Shown here one piece after another: positions 34,274 through 44,686 of a stretch of 64,000 nt of DNA. Positions within the stretch are counted from its first letter, which is position 1. Each line of letters begins with the position of its first letter. The notes under the pieces were generated by a model. The model was given only the letters and a program-made list of their open reading frames with translations. It was not told where the DNA came from and did no database searches. Position numbers and translations under genes: made by a program. The DNA comes from Candidatus Palauibacter soopunensis (GTDB lineage Bacteria > Gemmatimonadota > Gemmatimonadetes > Palauibacterales > Palauibacteraceae): NCBI RefSeq assembly GCF_947581735.1, contig NZ_CANPVT010000052.1, positions 1-64,000 of the forward strand, in the 5' to 3' direction.

Positions 34274-35764
34274 TCACCACTCCCCGTCCGCCCGCATCCA
34301 GGCCGACAGTCCGTTCCCTCCGTCGCGGGAGCGCCGAGCACCGCCCGAAACGACCCGTGGCCGGTCCTGGTCCGCGAGGAGGACGGCGGTCGCCATCGCC
34401 ACATCGCGCAGTCCCGGATCCGCAGTCTCTCCGAGTCCGGGGTGTTCCTCCACGTACCGGATGGAGAGATCGTTCGCCCGGTAGTCGGCTTCGTCCATCA
34501 CCGCGAGGTGCCACGGGACTGTCGTCTCGACGCCGCCGATGACGAGCCCTTCAAGCGCGGACCGCATGCGCCGGATCGCGGCCTCCCGGTCCGAGGCGTG
34601 GACGACGAGCTTGCCGAGCAGCGAGTCGTAGTGCGGGCCGACCTCCGACCCTTTCCGGATCCCGCCGTCCCAGCGCACCCCGGGCCCCGACGGGATCTCG
34701 AGACGGTCGATTCGACCGATGGATGGGAGGAATCCGGCGGCGGGATCCTCCGCGTTGATCCGGCATTCGATCGCGTGCCCGCGCGCCGCGGGCGGCTCTC
34801 CGCCGCCGAGCAGGGGAAGCCCCCGGGCGACGCGCAGTTGCTGACGGACGAGGTCCACGCCGGTGACGAGTTCCGTTACGGGGTGCTCGACCTGAATCCG
34901 GGTGTTCATCTCGAGGAAGAAGAAGTCGCCCCCTTCGACGAGAAACTCGATCGTGCCGGCGCCACGGTAGCCCACCGCCTCCGCCGCCCGAACGGCGACC
35001 TCCGCCATCCGGCGCCGGAGCGGGTCATCGATGGCCGTGGACGGCGCTTCCTCGATGAGTTTCTGGTGTCGCCGCTGGATCGAACACTCCCGCTCGCCGA
35101 AGTCCACGGTTCGCTCGTCGTCGGCGAGTACCTGGATCTCGATGTGCCGCGGGGAACGCAGGAAACGCTCCGCGAACACGCGTCCGTCCCCGAAGGCGCT
35201 CCGGGCTTCCCGCGTCGCGCGCCCGAACGCCGCCGCCACTTCCTCCGCCTCGGAGACGACGTGCATACCCTTGCCACCCCCTCCCGCCGCCGCCTTCAGG
35301 AGGACGGGGAACCCGATCCGTTCAGCTTCGCGGACGGCGTCGGCCACCGAATCGAGCGGGGCGCTGCCCGGTATGACGGGAACCCCGGCCCCCACCATCC
35401 GCGCCCTGGCCCGCGTCTTGTCCCCCATGACCTCGATCGCGTCGGCGGGAGGCCCGACATAAACGAGCCCGGCGGTCTCGACGGCACGGGCGAAACCGGC
35501 GTTCTCGGCCAGAAAACCGTACCCGGGATGGACCGCCCCCGCCCCCGTGTCCTCCGCGGCGGCGAGAAGCGTGTCGATCGACAGGTAGCTCTCCGCCGCG
35601 GCAGCCCCGCCGATCCGGATCGCCTCGTCCGCGAGAAGCACGTGGGGGGCCCGCCGATCCACGTCGGAGTAGACCGCGACCGTCTGGAGGCCTTCCTCGT
35701 GGCAGGCGCGGATGACCCGAACCGCGATCTCGCCGCGGTTCGCGATCAGGACCTTGTCGAACAT
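34274..35764 (-). CDS. Acyl-CoA carboxylase biotin carboxylase subunit
   Basis: Biotin carboxylase, 496 residues, ATP-grasp fold. It carboxylates biotin on the adjacent BCCP. Landmarks: KVLIANRGEIAVRVIRACHE, GAGAVHPGYGFLAENAGFARA, the glycine-rich loop LLKAAAGGGGKGMHVV, GERECSIQRRHQKLIEEAPS, FLEMNTRIQVEHPVTELVTGVDLV and ECRINAEDP. All catalytic regions are present. The last 50 residues are diverged. The operon with carboxyltransferase, BCCP and mutase supports propionyl-CoA as substrate, though acetyl-CoA use is possible. Confidence 0.94.
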   Translation of the reverse strand: MFDKVLIANRGEIAVRVIRACHEEGLQTVAVYSDVDRRAPHVLLADEAIRIGGAAAAESYLSIDTLLAAAEDTGAGAVHPGYGFLAENAGFARAVETAGLVYVGPPADAIEVMGDKTRARARMVGAGVPVIPGSAPLDSVADAVREAERIGFPVLLKAAAGGGGKGMHVVSEAEEVAAAFGRATREARSAFGDGRVFAERFLRSPRHIEIQVLADDERTVDFGERECSIQRRHQKLIEEAPSTAIDDPLRRRMAEVAVRAAEAVGYRGAGTIEFLVEGGDFFFLEMNTRIQVEHPVTELVTGVDLVRQQLRVARGLPLLGGGEPPAARGHAIECRINAEDPAAGFLPSIGRIDRLEIPSGPGVRWDGGIRKGSEVGPHYDSLLGKLVVHASDREAAIRRMRSALEGLVIGGVETTVPWHLAVMDEADYRANDLSIRYVEEHPGLGETADPGLRDVAMATAVLLADQDRPRVVSGGARRSRDGGNGLSAWMRADGEW

Positions 35765-35780
35765 CCGGCCTCGGAGGAGG

Positions 35781-37328
35781 TCACAACGGGATGTTGCCGT
35801 GCTTCCTGGGCGGATTGCGGTCGCGCTTCTCCGCCATGGCCTCGAGTCCCGACACGAGGCGCGCGCGCGTCTCGCGGGGGTCGATCACATCGTCGATGAA
35901 CCCGCGCTCGGCCGCCAGGTAGGGGTTGGCGAACTTTGCCCGGTACTCAGCCTCGAGTTCGGCCGTGCGCGCCACGGGGTCCTCGGCCGCGGAAATCTCG
36001 CGCCGGAACAGAACCTCCACCGCACCCTTCGCGCCCATCACGGCGATTTCCGCGCTGGGCCAGGCGAGATTGAGGTCGCCCCGGATGTGTTTGGAAGACA
36101 TGACGTCATACGCGCCGCCGTAGGCCTTGCGCGTGATGACGGTGAGCTTCGGCACCGTCGCCTCGCAGTAGGCGAAAAGGAGCTTCGCGCCGTTTCGGAT
36201 GATGCCCTCGTGCTCCTCCCTCAGTCCCGGGAGAAAGCCGGGCACATCCTCGAAGGTCACGAGCGGAACGTTGAACGCATCGCAGAAGCGGACGAAACGC
36301 GCCGCCTTGATGCTCGCATCGCTGTCCAGGACGCCCGCGAGGACGGCGGGCTGGTTCCCGATGATGCCCACGGCGTTCCCTCCGAGCCGGGCGAAGCCGG
36401 TGACGATGTTGCGGGCATAGTCGGCGTGGACTTCCATCAGGCTTTCTGCGTCGACGACCCGACGGATGATGTCGAGCATGTCGTACGGAAGCTTCGGGTC
36501 GTCCGGCACGATTTCGAGCAGCGCTTCGTCGGCCCGGTCCGCGGGATCCGTCGTCTCCCGCCACGGCGGCGTCTCCTGGTTGTTCGAGGGCAGATAGGAA
36601 AGGAGGCGGCGTACGGCGCCGAGCGCCTCGACTTCGGTCGCCGAACGGAAGTGCGCCACGCCGGACCGGCTCGCGTGGACGGCCGCGCCGCCGAGTTCAT
36701 CGAATGTCACATCCTCGTGCGTCACCGTCTTCACGACGCTGGGGCCCGTGATGAACATGTGGCTCACCCCGTCCACCATGAACACGAAGTCCGTGATGGC
36801 GGGGCTGTAGACCGCCCCTCCGGAACATGGCCCCAGGATCGCGCTCAGTTGCGGAATCACGCCCGAGGCCAGCGTGTTGCGGAGGAAGATGTCCGCATAG
36901 CCGCCGAGCGACGCGACCCCTTCCTGAATTCGCGCGCCACCCGAGTCGTTGATCCCGATGAAGGGGGCGCCGTTCCGCGTCGCGAGGTCCAGGACCTTCA
37001 CGATCTTCCCGGCGTGCGCTTCCGAGAGCGAGCCTCCGAAGACCGTGAAATCCTGGCTGAATACATAGACGATTCGCCCGTCGATGCGGCCGTAGCCCGT
37101 GATGACGCCGTCGCCGGCAATGCGCCGGTCCTCAAGCCCGAAATCGGTGCAGCGGTGCTCGACGAAACGGTCGAACTCGACGAAGCTCCCCTCGTCGAGG
37201 AGAATCTCGAGGCGCTCCCTGGCGCCGAGCTTTCCGCGCGCGTGCTGGCGGGCCAGCCGGTCGGGATCTCCGCGGGCGGCCCGCTCGGACCGGGCCTCGA
37301 GTTCGGCCAGCTTCTCGCGCATGCTCAC
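35781..37328 (-). CDS. Propionyl-CoA carboxylase carboxyltransferase subunit
   Basis: Carboxyltransferase subunit, 515 residues, crotonase-like double domain. Landmarks: [100 protein letters not shown], and in the second half [48 protein letters not shown] and [18 protein letters not shown]. It looks PccB-like; the Asp in the DVPGFLPG region of PccB-type enzymes is present. ATGA overlap with the upstream binding-protein gene. Confidence 0.94.
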   Translation of the reverse strand: MSMREKLAELEARSERAARGDPDRLARQHARGKLGARERLEILLDEGSFVEFDRFVEHRCTDFGLEDRRIAGDGVITGYGRIDGRIVYVFSQDFTVFGGSLSEAHAGKIVKVLDLATRNGAPFIGINDSGGARIQEGVASLGGYADIFLRNTLASGVIPQLSAILGPCSGGAVYSPAITDFVFMVDGVSHMFITGPSVVKTVTHEDVTFDELGGAAVHASRSGVAHFRSATEVEALGAVRRLLSYLPSNNQETPPWRETTDPADRADEALLEIVPDDPKLPYDMLDIIRRVVDAESLMEVHADYARNIVTGFARLGGNAVGIIGNQPAVLAGVLDSDASIKAARFVRFCDAFNVPLVTFEDVPGFLPGLREEHEGIIRNGAKLLFAYCEATVPKLTVITRKAYGGAYDVMSSKHIRGDLNLAWPSAEIAVMGAKGAVEVLFRREISAAEDPVARTAELEAEYRAKFANPYLAAERGFIDDVIDPRETRARLVSGLEAMAEKRDRNPPRKHGNIPL

Positions 37329-39256
37329 CGGATGCTCGTCGTCCGCGCCCGGCGCCGCGTTTCCGTGCGCAGCGTGTCCACGCGCACCGAATCACGCGGC
37401 GCGAAGGGAGACGGCGCCGCCCGGACCTCGGCCAGCCAAGTGAGAAGTTCCTCTCTGTCCGCCTCGACGGGCGAACCGTCCACCAGCATGCGGATCTCGG
37501 TGGAACGCCGTACGACGGATCCTCCGGCATCGGGACGCAGCCGGCCCGTCACGCCCTCGACTTCCGGTCCCGACTCGAGATATGCCGCGAGCGCGGCCGG
37601 GATCGGCAGTCTCGCCGCATCGAGAGCGGAGAGCACGAGGAGCGTCGCATCGTGTGCCAGAGCCGGCATAATGTTGTCTCGCAACGTCTTTCGGTATCTT
37701 CTCTCATAATCTGCCACAAATCGCTGCCACGGCGTACCCGGGCTGACGCGGTCCGTCGCGAGCCCGATCACCCGATGGTCCGTCGCGAACCGTTCGAGGC
37801 GACGCAACGCGGCCGGTTCGGCCCAGGCCCCGCTCCCCAGCACGATCACGTTGTACAGCCCGTAATAGAAGAGCTGAGGTGCGACGGCGAGGACGCCGGA
37901 CACGGACGCCGCCGGCGCGAAGACGACATCGGGCTCCGAGGCCGCGACGGCTTCGATGGGTCCCTGGAAGGTGGTGACTCCGGGATCGTAGCGTTCGTGC
38001 CCTACGAGCAAGCCGCCGTTCTCCCGGATCGTTCGCGTGAACGCGTTGACGGCGCCCGTGAGTCCGACCCCGTCCGGCTCCAGAACGGCGACCCGCCGGA
38101 GCCGCAGGTCCTCCAGCGTCCAGCGCGCGAGTTCCTCCGCCACATCCGAGACGCGCGTAACCGCATCGTAGAGCGTATAGGTCGCCGACCCGGGTCTCAG
38201 CACTTCCGTAGCCGTGGGGCTGATGACCGGCAACCGCGGATTCGCCCGGGCGCGGGAAGCCGCCGCGAACGACTCGGAGCGAAGGGGACCCACGATCGCG
38301 ATCACATCCCTTCCTTCGAGCGACCGCACGAGGTCCGCCGTGTTCTCCGGATCCGATTCGTCATCGAGGAAGATGAGTTCGACATCGAAGCCGGCCGGGC
38401 GCTCGCCGCGGTACCGCTCGACCGCGAGCTCGATCCCCTCGCGCAGCACCAGGCCGACCTCCGCGAGGTCGCCCGTGAGCGGCAGGATCGCGCCGATGCG
38501 TGCGCTGCCACTGTCGAGATCCGTTTCCGCCGAAGCGATCATCTCCGCCGTGACCCGCTCCGGTTCGGCGGGTTCTCCGTCCAGGATGCGAGCGGCCAGG
38601 CGCCTCGCCTCGTCCCCCTCTCTCTCGACGATGAGAAGGCGGACGAGTTGCGTATGGACGATCGCTGCCGCGGCCGTCTCGGGGGGGAAGGTCTCCGTCA
38701 ACGGGCGCAATTCCTGGACCGTGAGCGCGGCGGTCAACCGGCGCAGGTTCTCCGCGCCGATCGCCTCCAGCCCCCCGGGCGCGGAGAGGACCGCAGCCAC
38801 CGCCTCGGGCTCACGGCCCGTATCCGACAGGATCCGGACCAGCCGCTCCAGGGTGGCCGTTCCAAGGGGGGCGGCGGGCGTCCGGGCGAGGAGCCTGCCA
38901 TAACGATCCGCCGCGGCGCCCGGGAGCCTCTGCGCCTCCAGCGCCCGGCCCGCCACGGAGAGGGCGCGGTCCGCGAAGGCTCGGAGATGTTCCAGCTCAC
39001 GCCAAGCCGCGTCGAGGGAATCCGCGCGCGCCGCGGCGGCGGCGAAGCGCCCCTGCTCGTAGTCGGATTCGGCGAGGCGGAGCGCGGCCGCCGCGCCTTC
39101 CGGGTCCACGGTGCTCGGCGCGGCCGTCTCGATGGGTGGGTTGCCGGCGATGAACGCACAGCCCGCCGCTGCGACCAGCACGGCGCCGCAACCGAGGGCT
39201 ACGCGTCTCCGCGCTGCTCTACGCCGCTCGTGGAAGGGGCTACTCCCCTGCCTCAC
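37325..39256 (-). CDS. Periplasmic-binding (LpoA/LivJ-like) lipoprotein with N-terminal helical repeats
   Basis: Lipoprotein of about 643 residues (lipobox region [11 protein letters not shown]). The N-terminal 230 residues are Ala-rich helices like TPR repeats. From [31 protein letters not shown] onward it is a type I periplasmic-binding fold ([39 protein letters not shown]), the layout of LpoA-type penicillin-binding protein activators and some Gemmatimonadota ABC binding proteins. I chose GTG 39256 because the start must fall near the rpsA stop; GTG 39259 or the upstream ATG 39292, inside rpsA, are possible. Function is inferred from fold only. Confidence 0.75.
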   Translation of the reverse strand: MRQGSSPFHERRRAARRRVALGCGAVLVAAAGCAFIAGNPPIETAAPSTVDPEGAAAALRLAESDYEQGRFAAAAARADSLDAAWRELEHLRAFADRALSVAGRALEAQRLPGAAADRYGRLLARTPAAPLGTATLERLVRILSDTGREPEAVAAVLSAPGGLEAIGAENLRRLTAALTVQELRPLTETFPPETAAAAIVHTQLVRLLIVEREGDEARRLAARILDGEPAEPERVTAEMIASAETDLDSGSARIGAILPLTGDLAEVGLVLREGIELAVERYRGERPAGFDVELIFLDDESDPENTADLVRSLEGRDVIAIVGPLRSESFAAASRARANPRLPVISPTATEVLRPGSATYTLYDAVTRVSDVAEELARWTLEDLRLRRVAVLEPDGVGLTGAVNAFTRTIRENGGLLVGHERYDPGVTTFQGPIEAVAASEPDVVFAPAASVSGVLAVAPQLFYYGLYNVIVLGSGAWAEPAALRRLERFATDHRVIGLATDRVSPGTPWQRFVADYERRYRKTLRDNIMPALAHDATLLVLSALDAARLPIPAALAAYLESGPEVEGVTGRLRPDAGGSVVRRSTEIRMLVDGSPVEADREELLTWLAEVRAAPSPFAPRDSVRVDTLRTETRRRARTTSIR

Positions 39257-41117
39257 CACCGGAATCGGACTGTTCTCCCTCGTCCGTGTCATCCGCCGCG
39301 GAACCGGACTTCGACGCCGCCATGTTCTCGTACTCTACTTCCTCGGCGTCATACGGGACATCGGGCGCGTCCACGACGGCGAGAACGATGCGGCGGTTGA
39401 TCGGGTCCGTCTCGAGTACGCGCAGTTCCAGCTGATGCCCCTCGTCGAAGTGGTCGGCCGGCTCGGTGGTCGGCGCGTCCACGCCGAGTTGCGAGATCGG
39501 CACGAACCCTTCGAGATCGCTCCCGAGGTCCACGACGACGCCCTTCTCGAGCAGCCTCGTGATCGAGCCCGCCACTTCCCGCCCCGGCTGGTACGCCTGC
39601 GCGAGCTGATACCACGGATCTTCCTGCACCTGCTTCAAGCCTAGGGAGATCCGTTTCTGGTCGGGATCGATCGAGAGAACGACGACATCGACCTCCTCCC
39701 CTTTGCGGAGCACCTCGGCCGGATGCTGCACCCGCCGCGTCCAGCTCATGTCGGAGATATGGACGAGACCGTCGATTCCCGCCTCGACCTCCACGAAGGC
39801 GCCGAAGGACGTGAGGTTGCGGACGAGCCCGCGGATCTTCGTCCCCGGCGGGTACTGCGCCGGGAGCGCCAGCCACGGGTCCTCCTCCACCTGCTTCATC
39901 CCGAGCGAGATCTTCTGCGCCTCCTCATCGACGCGCAGCACGACACATTCGACCTTGTCGTTGATGCCGACGAGCTGAGAGGGATGGCGGACGTTGCGGG
40001 TCCATGACATCTCGGAGATGTGGACGAGCCCCTCGATACCGCGCTCGAGTTCCACGAAGGCGCCGTAGTTCGTGATGGAGACGACCCGGCCCAGCACGCG
40101 TGTCCCGACCGGGTATTTCTCCGCCACGTTCTTCCAGGGGTACTCCTGAAGCTGCTTGAGGCCGAGCGAGATTCTCTCCCGGTCCCAGTCGATGTCGAGG
40201 ATCTTGATCTCGAGCGACTGGCCGATCTCGCAGACTTCCGACGGATGGCCGATGCGCCCCCAGGACATGTCCGTGATGTGGAGGAGGCCGTCCATCCCGC
40301 CAAGGTCGATGAAAGCGCCGAAGTCCGTGATGTTCTTGACGATTCCGGGGCGCACGTCGCCCACCGACAGCTCCTTCTTGAGTTCCTCGCGCTTCCCCGC
40401 CCGCTCCTCCTCGAGAAGGACGCGACGGCTCACCACGATGTTCCGGCGGCGCTTGTTGAGCTTGAGGATCTTGAAGTCGTACTCGTCGCCCAGGAGGTCG
40501 TCGACGTTGGGCACGCGGCGAAGCGCGATCTGGGACCCGGGCAGGAAAGCGTCGACCCCCATGAGGTCGACGGTCACTCCACCCTTGATCTTCCGCTTGA
40601 TACGCCCCTGTACGGGACGGTTGTTGTCGAAGGCATCCTTGATCTTCTCCCACACGCGGAGGAAATCCGCCTTCTTCTTCGAGAGGACGACGACGCCTTC
40701 TTCATCCTCGAGGCTCTCGAGGAGGACATCGACGGAATCGCCCATCTGCACTTCGTCCGGATCCGCGAACTCTTCTAGCGGAACGGCTCCTTCGGACTTG
40801 AAGCCGACATCCAGGATGATGTCGGTCTCGGTTTTTCCGATGACCTGCGCGGAGACGATCTCGCCTTCCGTGATACGACTGAGGGTGTCCTCGTAGAGCG
40901 CGTAGAGTTCGGCGTACTCCGCCTGATCGTGCTGGGAGTCATCCCGGGGATCCGCATCCAGATCCAGATCAATGGCGCTGGGCTCAAAGGCGACCGGTGT
41001 CGCGACGGCGACCTCCGGCTCTTCCTGAGCGGCGTCGTCGACTTCCGGCGACGCGTCCGCGGCTTCGGGGATGTCGGTCTCGGGGACGTCGGTCTGAGGG
41101 TTCGTGTCGTCGGGCAT
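39240..41117 (-). CDS. rpsA: 30S ribosomal protein S1
   Basis: Ribosomal protein S1, 625 residues, which helps unfold mRNA on the 30S subunit. After an acidic, Pro/Glu-rich N-terminal extension of about 75 residues there are six S1 OB-fold repeats. The later ones are marked by GAFIDLGGMDGLLHITDMSWGRIGHP, GAFVELERGIEGLVHISEMSWT, GAFVEVEAGIDGLVHISDMSWT and VVVDLGSDLEGFVPIS. The C-terminus is acidic and Ser/Gly-rich. aroA-cmk-rpsA is a conserved order. About 208 bases separate it from the fusion gene, room for its own promoter or leader, though I cannot identify one. Confidence 0.95.
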   Translation of the reverse strand: MPDDTNPQTDVPETDIPEAADASPEVDDAAQEEPEVAVATPVAFEPSAIDLDLDADPRDDSQHDQAEYAELYALYEDTLSRITEGEIVSAQVIGKTETDIILDVGFKSEGAVPLEEFADPDEVQMGDSVDVLLESLEDEEGVVVLSKKKADFLRVWEKIKDAFDNNRPVQGRIKRKIKGGVTVDLMGVDAFLPGSQIALRRVPNVDDLLGDEYDFKILKLNKRRRNIVVSRRVLLEEERAGKREELKKELSVGDVRPGIVKNITDFGAFIDLGGMDGLLHITDMSWGRIGHPSEVCEIGQSLEIKILDIDWDRERISLGLKQLQEYPWKNVAEKYPVGTRVLGRVVSITNYGAFVELERGIEGLVHISEMSWTRNVRHPSQLVGINDKVECVVLRVDEEAQKISLGMKQVEEDPWLALPAQYPPGTKIRGLVRNLTSFGAFVEVEAGIDGLVHISDMSWTRRVQHPAEVLRKGEEVDVVVLSIDPDQKRISLGLKQVQEDPWYQLAQAYQPGREVAGSITRLLEKGVVVDLGSDLEGFVPISQLGVDAPTTEPADHFDEGHQLELRVLETDPINRRIVLAVVDAPDVPYDAEEVEYENMAASKSGSAADDTDEGEQSDSGGEAGE

Positions 41118-41325
41118 AGGGAATCAAGCTCCCGCGCGGGGCCAACGGTGCGTCCCGCCGGGCCTCGTGGCAAAAAAGAATCGACCCCAACCGAGCTTCA
41201 CCATCTCCGCCCAGCCGCCGGCCGATCCCCTGGTGTCGGGTCTCCACAGGATCCGGGGCGAAGCGCCACTTTTTCCGCCACGGTCCTCGAACAGTACGCT
41301 AACTTAGATTCAGGCTGTGGAAGCG

Positions 41326-43305
41326 TCAACGGAAAGCGGAGGCCGCAAGCTCGAGGATCGCGTCCACGACGTGGTCCGGGGGCATGGAGGTCGTATCGAT
41401 CTCGATCGCGTCGGGAGCTCGTCGCAGCGGGGACAACGGACGCGATCGATCCCGCCGGTCGCGTGCCTCGAGCCGCCGGGTCTCGCGCTCGATGTCGCCC
41501 TCCGTGAAGGAAACGGCGCGCTGGCGCAGTCGACGGCGGGCTCGCTCGCCGGCATCCGCCACGAGGAAGATCTTCAGGTCCGCGTCGGGGAATACGGCGG
41601 TGCCGATGTCACGTCCGTCGCAGATGATCGCATGGTGGCGGCCCGCCCGGCGCAGACGATCCAGCACGACCTCCCGAACCGCCGGAAGCGCCGAAACGGC
41701 GGACACACGCGCGGTCACCTCGGGCGATTCGAGGTCGGGGCCGGGCCGGGTCCCGGCGACGGATACATCGAATCCGCCGTGCGCGGGGACGAGACCGACG
41801 TCCAGCCCGGACACCGCGGCCTCGATCGACGGCTCGTCCTCCGCGATGCCCCGGTCGAGGGCCCACCAGGTGATCGCCCGGTAGAGCAGTCCGGAGTTCA
41901 CATGCACGAAGCCGAGTCGCCGGGCCACGCTCGCGGCCGTGCTGCTCTTGCCGGAAGCGGCGGGACCGTCCACGGCGATCACTCGTCCCGCCCGAGAAGG
42001 CGGCCTGCGGCGGGAGCCGCGGCGGAAGGGCTCGAGCGCGCCCCAGAAATCCGGATACGAGACGTCCGCGCACGCGCGGTCGTCGATCCGCAGGTCGGCA
42101 TCCCCCGCCGCGTCGAGAACCCCGAACGCCATGGCGATCCGGTGGTCGCCGCGTGTTTCGACGTCGCCGCGCAGCCGTCCGGCACGGCCCTGGATCGTGA
42201 GACCGTCGGACTTTTCCTCCACGGCGACGCCTAGTCCCTCGAGCGTCCGGGCCAGCACGGCGAGGCGGTCGCTTTCCTTCACGCGCAGCTCGGCCGCGTC
42301 GCGAATCTCCGAACGGCCCCACGCCCGGGCGGCAAGGACGGCGAGGAGCGGAATCTCGTCGATCACCCGCGGGATCAGGTCGCCGCCGATCGAGAACGCC
42401 CGCAGGCCGTCCGGGGGATGGACGGTCCACGTCTCGCGCGGTTCCCCGCCCTCGGCCGACGCGGGATCCCGGTCGACGCGGGCCCCCATTTCCTCGAGCA
42501 CGGAAAGAAAACCGATGCGTCCGGGATTGGCGCCCACGGCTTCGACCCTCACCGTTCGGCCGCAGAGGAGCGACGCCCCGATCAGAAAGGCAGCCGAGGA
42601 CGGGTCGCCGGGAACGGTCATGCGGAGACCCCTGAGCGCACCCTCCCAATCGGATGGATCGAAACTCACCTCCCCCGCCCCGGTCCGCGCGGGATCGAAT
42701 GCGAGCGGCACGCCCATCTCGGCCAGCATGCGCTCCGTGTGGTCCCGGGAAAGAGCGGGCTCGCTGACTTCGACCCGCACGCGGGCCAGCACACCCGCCA
42801 GGAGCACGGCCGACTTGACCTGGGCGCTGGCGACCCGGCCGCGGTGGCGCAAGGTCCGTAACGTCCCCGTGGCTCGCCCCCGGAGCCGCACGGGAAGCCG
42901 CTCCGGCTCCCCGTCGTACTCGATGCGCGCCCCCATGGCCTGCAGCGGATAGATGACGCGGCGCATGGGGCGGCTGCGAAGCGATGGATCGCCGTCCAGG
43001 ACCGCCGCGACGCCGGAACCCGCCAGGATCCCGGCGAGGAGGCGTGCCGTCGTCCCGCTGTTCCCGCAATCGAGCCGCGGAGCCGAGGTGAGGTCGAGCC
43101 CCCCGCCCGCACAACGGATCGTGAGACCGCGCTCCCCCTCCTCGCACTCCACGGCGGCGCCGAGTCGCCGCATCGCTCGCACGCTCGCACGCACATCGGC
43201 GCCGTCCGAGAGGCCGTGCACGACGGACGCCGACGATGCGAGCGGCGCGATGAGCGCGGCGCGGTGGGAGATCGACTTGTCCCCGGGTACGCGCACCCGG
43301 ATCAA
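41326..43305 (-). CDS. AroA-Cmk fusion: EPSP synthase/cytidylate kinase
   Basis: Single 659-residue frame joining two enzymes. Residues 1 to about 425 are 3-phosphoshikimate 1-carboxyvinyltransferase (VPGDKSISHRAALIAPLA, LDCGNSGTTARLLAGIL, LDGDPSLRSRPMRRVI, AELRVKESDRLAVL, DHRIAMAFGV). A short Arg/Pro-rich linker leads to cytidylate kinase from about 442 to the end (VIAVDGPAASGKSSTAASVARRLGFVHVNSGLLYRAITWWAL, CDGRDIGTAVFPDADLKIFL). Both active sites appear complete, so the protein should serve both aromatic amino acid and pyrimidine nucleotide synthesis. Overlaps RNase Z stop by ATGA. Confidence 0.94.
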   Translation of the reverse strand: MIRVRVPGDKSISHRAALIAPLASSASVVHGLSDGADVRASVRAMRRLGAAVECEEGERGLTIRCAGGGLDLTSAPRLDCGNSGTTARLLAGILAGSGVAAVLDGDPSLRSRPMRRVIYPLQAMGARIEYDGEPERLPVRLRGRATGTLRTLRHRGRVASAQVKSAVLLAGVLARVRVEVSEPALSRDHTERMLAEMGVPLAFDPARTGAGEVSFDPSDWEGALRGLRMTVPGDPSSAAFLIGASLLCGRTVRVEAVGANPGRIGFLSVLEEMGARVDRDPASAEGGEPRETWTVHPPDGLRAFSIGGDLIPRVIDEIPLLAVLAARAWGRSEIRDAAELRVKESDRLAVLARTLEGLGVAVEEKSDGLTIQGRAGRLRGDVETRGDHRIAMAFGVLDAAGDADLRIDDRACADVSYPDFWGALEPFRRGSRRRPPSRAGRVIAVDGPAASGKSSTAASVARRLGFVHVNSGLLYRAITWWALDRGIAEDEPSIEAAVSGLDVGLVPAHGGFDVSVAGTRPGPDLESPEVTARVSAVSALPAVREVVLDRLRRAGRHHAIICDGRDIGTAVFPDADLKIFLVADAGERARRRLRQRAVSFTEGDIERETRRLEARDRRDRSRPLSPLRRAPDAIEIDTTSMPPDHVVDAILELAASAFR

Positions 43306-44231
43306 GGGTCCAGAGCTCCCGGGTCCGCGTCATCGAAGGAGACATCGGTGGACCAGCCGTCGCGCGCGAGTTCCGCCCCGGGGAAGACGGCGCGCGCCTC
43401 CTCGAGCAGTTGCGCCGGCCGCTCGGCGTAGCGCGCGCTGATGTGCGTCAGCACGAGCCGCCGCACGCCCGCCTCGCGCGCGACCCCGGCAGCGGCGGCG
43501 GCGGTGGAGTGGCCGGTCTCCCGGGCCCGATTCCGTTCCTCCTCCGTGAACGTCGCCTCGTGCACGAGGACGTCCGCGTCCCTCGAAATCCGGACCGTTT
43601 CAGGAGAGGGACGCGTGTCCCCGGTGTACACGACCTTACGGCCCGGCCGCGGAGGACCCACGAGCTCGGCGGGATGGACGCGCCGGCCGTCCTCGAGATC
43701 CACGCTCTCCCCCCGATGGAGACGGCCGAAGAGCGGACCTTCGGGGACACCCATTTCGCGGGCGGCCGCCACATCGAACCTTCCGGGACGCGCATCCTCG
43801 ATGAGCGCGTATCCGAGTGAACGCCGCGTATGCTCGGTCGCGAACGCCTCCACTCGAAAGCCTTCTCCTTCGACCGCCTCGCCGGCCCCGAGCTCGTGCA
43901 CGGTCGCGTCGAACGCGAGACGATCCCCTCCCAGATCCCGGAGCGCGCGGAGCGTCTCTCCCGTGCCGCGTGGCGTCCAGATCCGGAGCGGCTCATGGCG
44001 CCCCTGGAGGCTCATCGTGCGGAGCAGGCCGGCAAGGCCCAGGTAGTGGTCGGAGTGGAGGTGCGTGATAAGGATATCGTCGAGGGAAAAGCCCACCCCG
44101 TACCGCATCATCTGCCGTTGCGTCCCCTCGCCGCAGTCAAGGAGGAACAACCGCCCCTCGCGCTTCAGGGCGAGAGACGAAACGTTCCGCGACACCGTCG
44201 GCCGCGAGGAAGCCGTTCCGAGAAACGTCAG
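43302..44231 (-). CDS. rnz: Ribonuclease Z
   Basis: Metallo-beta-lactamase-fold endonuclease that trims tRNA 3' ends, 309 residues. Motifs: LTFLGTASSRPTVSRNVSS at the N-terminus, zinc motif THLHSDHYLGLAGLLRTMSLQGR, VVYTGDTRPSP, VHEATFTEEERNRARETGHST and LVLTHISARYA. The family start (M-L/I-T-F-L-G-T) coincides with a CTG codon at 44231 that overlaps the upstream stop as CTGA. No ATG, GTG or TTG occurs in frame until a GTG about 40 codons upstream, deep in the neighbouring gene. I therefore call CTG as the likely start. Confidence 0.88.
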   Translation of the reverse strand: MTFLGTASSRPTVSRNVSSLALKREGRLFLLDCGEGTQRQMMRYGVGFSLDDILITHLHSDHYLGLAGLLRTMSLQGRHEPLRIWTPRGTGETLRALRDLGGDRLAFDATVHELGAGEAVEGEGFRVEAFATEHTRRSLGYALIEDARPGRFDVAAAREMGVPEGPLFGRLHRGESVDLEDGRRVHPAELVGPPRPGRKVVYTGDTRPSPETVRISRDADVLVHEATFTEEERNRARETGHSTAAAAAGVAREAGVRRLVLTHISARYAERPAQLLEEARAVFPGAELARDGWSTDVSFDDADPGALDP

Positions 44232-44686
44232 TCGGAGGATGGCGCGACTCCTTCGGGGGCGCCGACGCGCGCGATCAGTTCCGCGTCCGATATCTCGGAG
44301 AGCGTGGCGCCGTGCAGCTCCACCGCGGCGCGATGCTCGCTGATGCAGCACAGGCGGAGGCCCACGGTGCCCGCCGCGCTCCCCCCCTCCGCCCAGACCG
44401 GCCCCGTGCTCTGGGCAAGCCAGATCGCTCCGCTGCCATCGACGATCCGGCGCTCGGTCGGCGTGAGCGGTCGTCCCGCTTCCCACAACGCACGGAAGGC
44501 TTCGTCATCGAGATCGGAGAGGGCCAGTTCGTCGGAAAGCGCCGTCCGTCGGTCCGCGATCTTCGGGTCGTCGCAAACGAAGTAGCCGAGACCGAGGCCG
44601 GACGGCGCCCGGGCGGCGTCATACAACGTCCAGGATGCGCCATCGATCGTGCCCGACCGCCGCGGGCGGGCGCCGACGCCCGTCAT
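44228..44686 (-). CDS. Conserved-looking protein of unknown function
   Basis: A 152-residue product with no family I recognise. It is a mix of predicted helices and strands: IDGASWTLYDAARAPSGLGLGYFVCDD, ADRRTALSDELALSDLDDEAFRALWEAG, PTERRIVDGSGAIWLAQSTGPVWAEG and LRLCCISEHRAAVELHG. No signal peptide or membrane segment. It overlaps the E1 alpha stop (ATGA) and the RNase Z start (CTGA), so translation of all three is probably linked. Codon usage looks like its neighbours. A role in RNA processing or as an E1 partner is only a guess from position. Confidence 0.7.
   Translation of the reverse strand: MTGVGARPRRSGTIDGASWTLYDAARAPSGLGLGYFVCDDPKIADRRTALSDELALSDLDDEAFRALWEAGRPLTPTERRIVDGSGAIWLAQSTGPVWAEGGSAAGTVGLRLCCISEHRAAVELHGATLSEISDAELIARVGAPEGVAPSSD

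Noticed and set aside
32087-35899. A 1270-codon plus-strand open frame opposite the mutase and carboxylase genes
   Set aside because: It is antisense to four well-supported genes, has Arg/Gly/Asp-rich composition without any recognisable domain, and long antisense frames are expected at this GC content.
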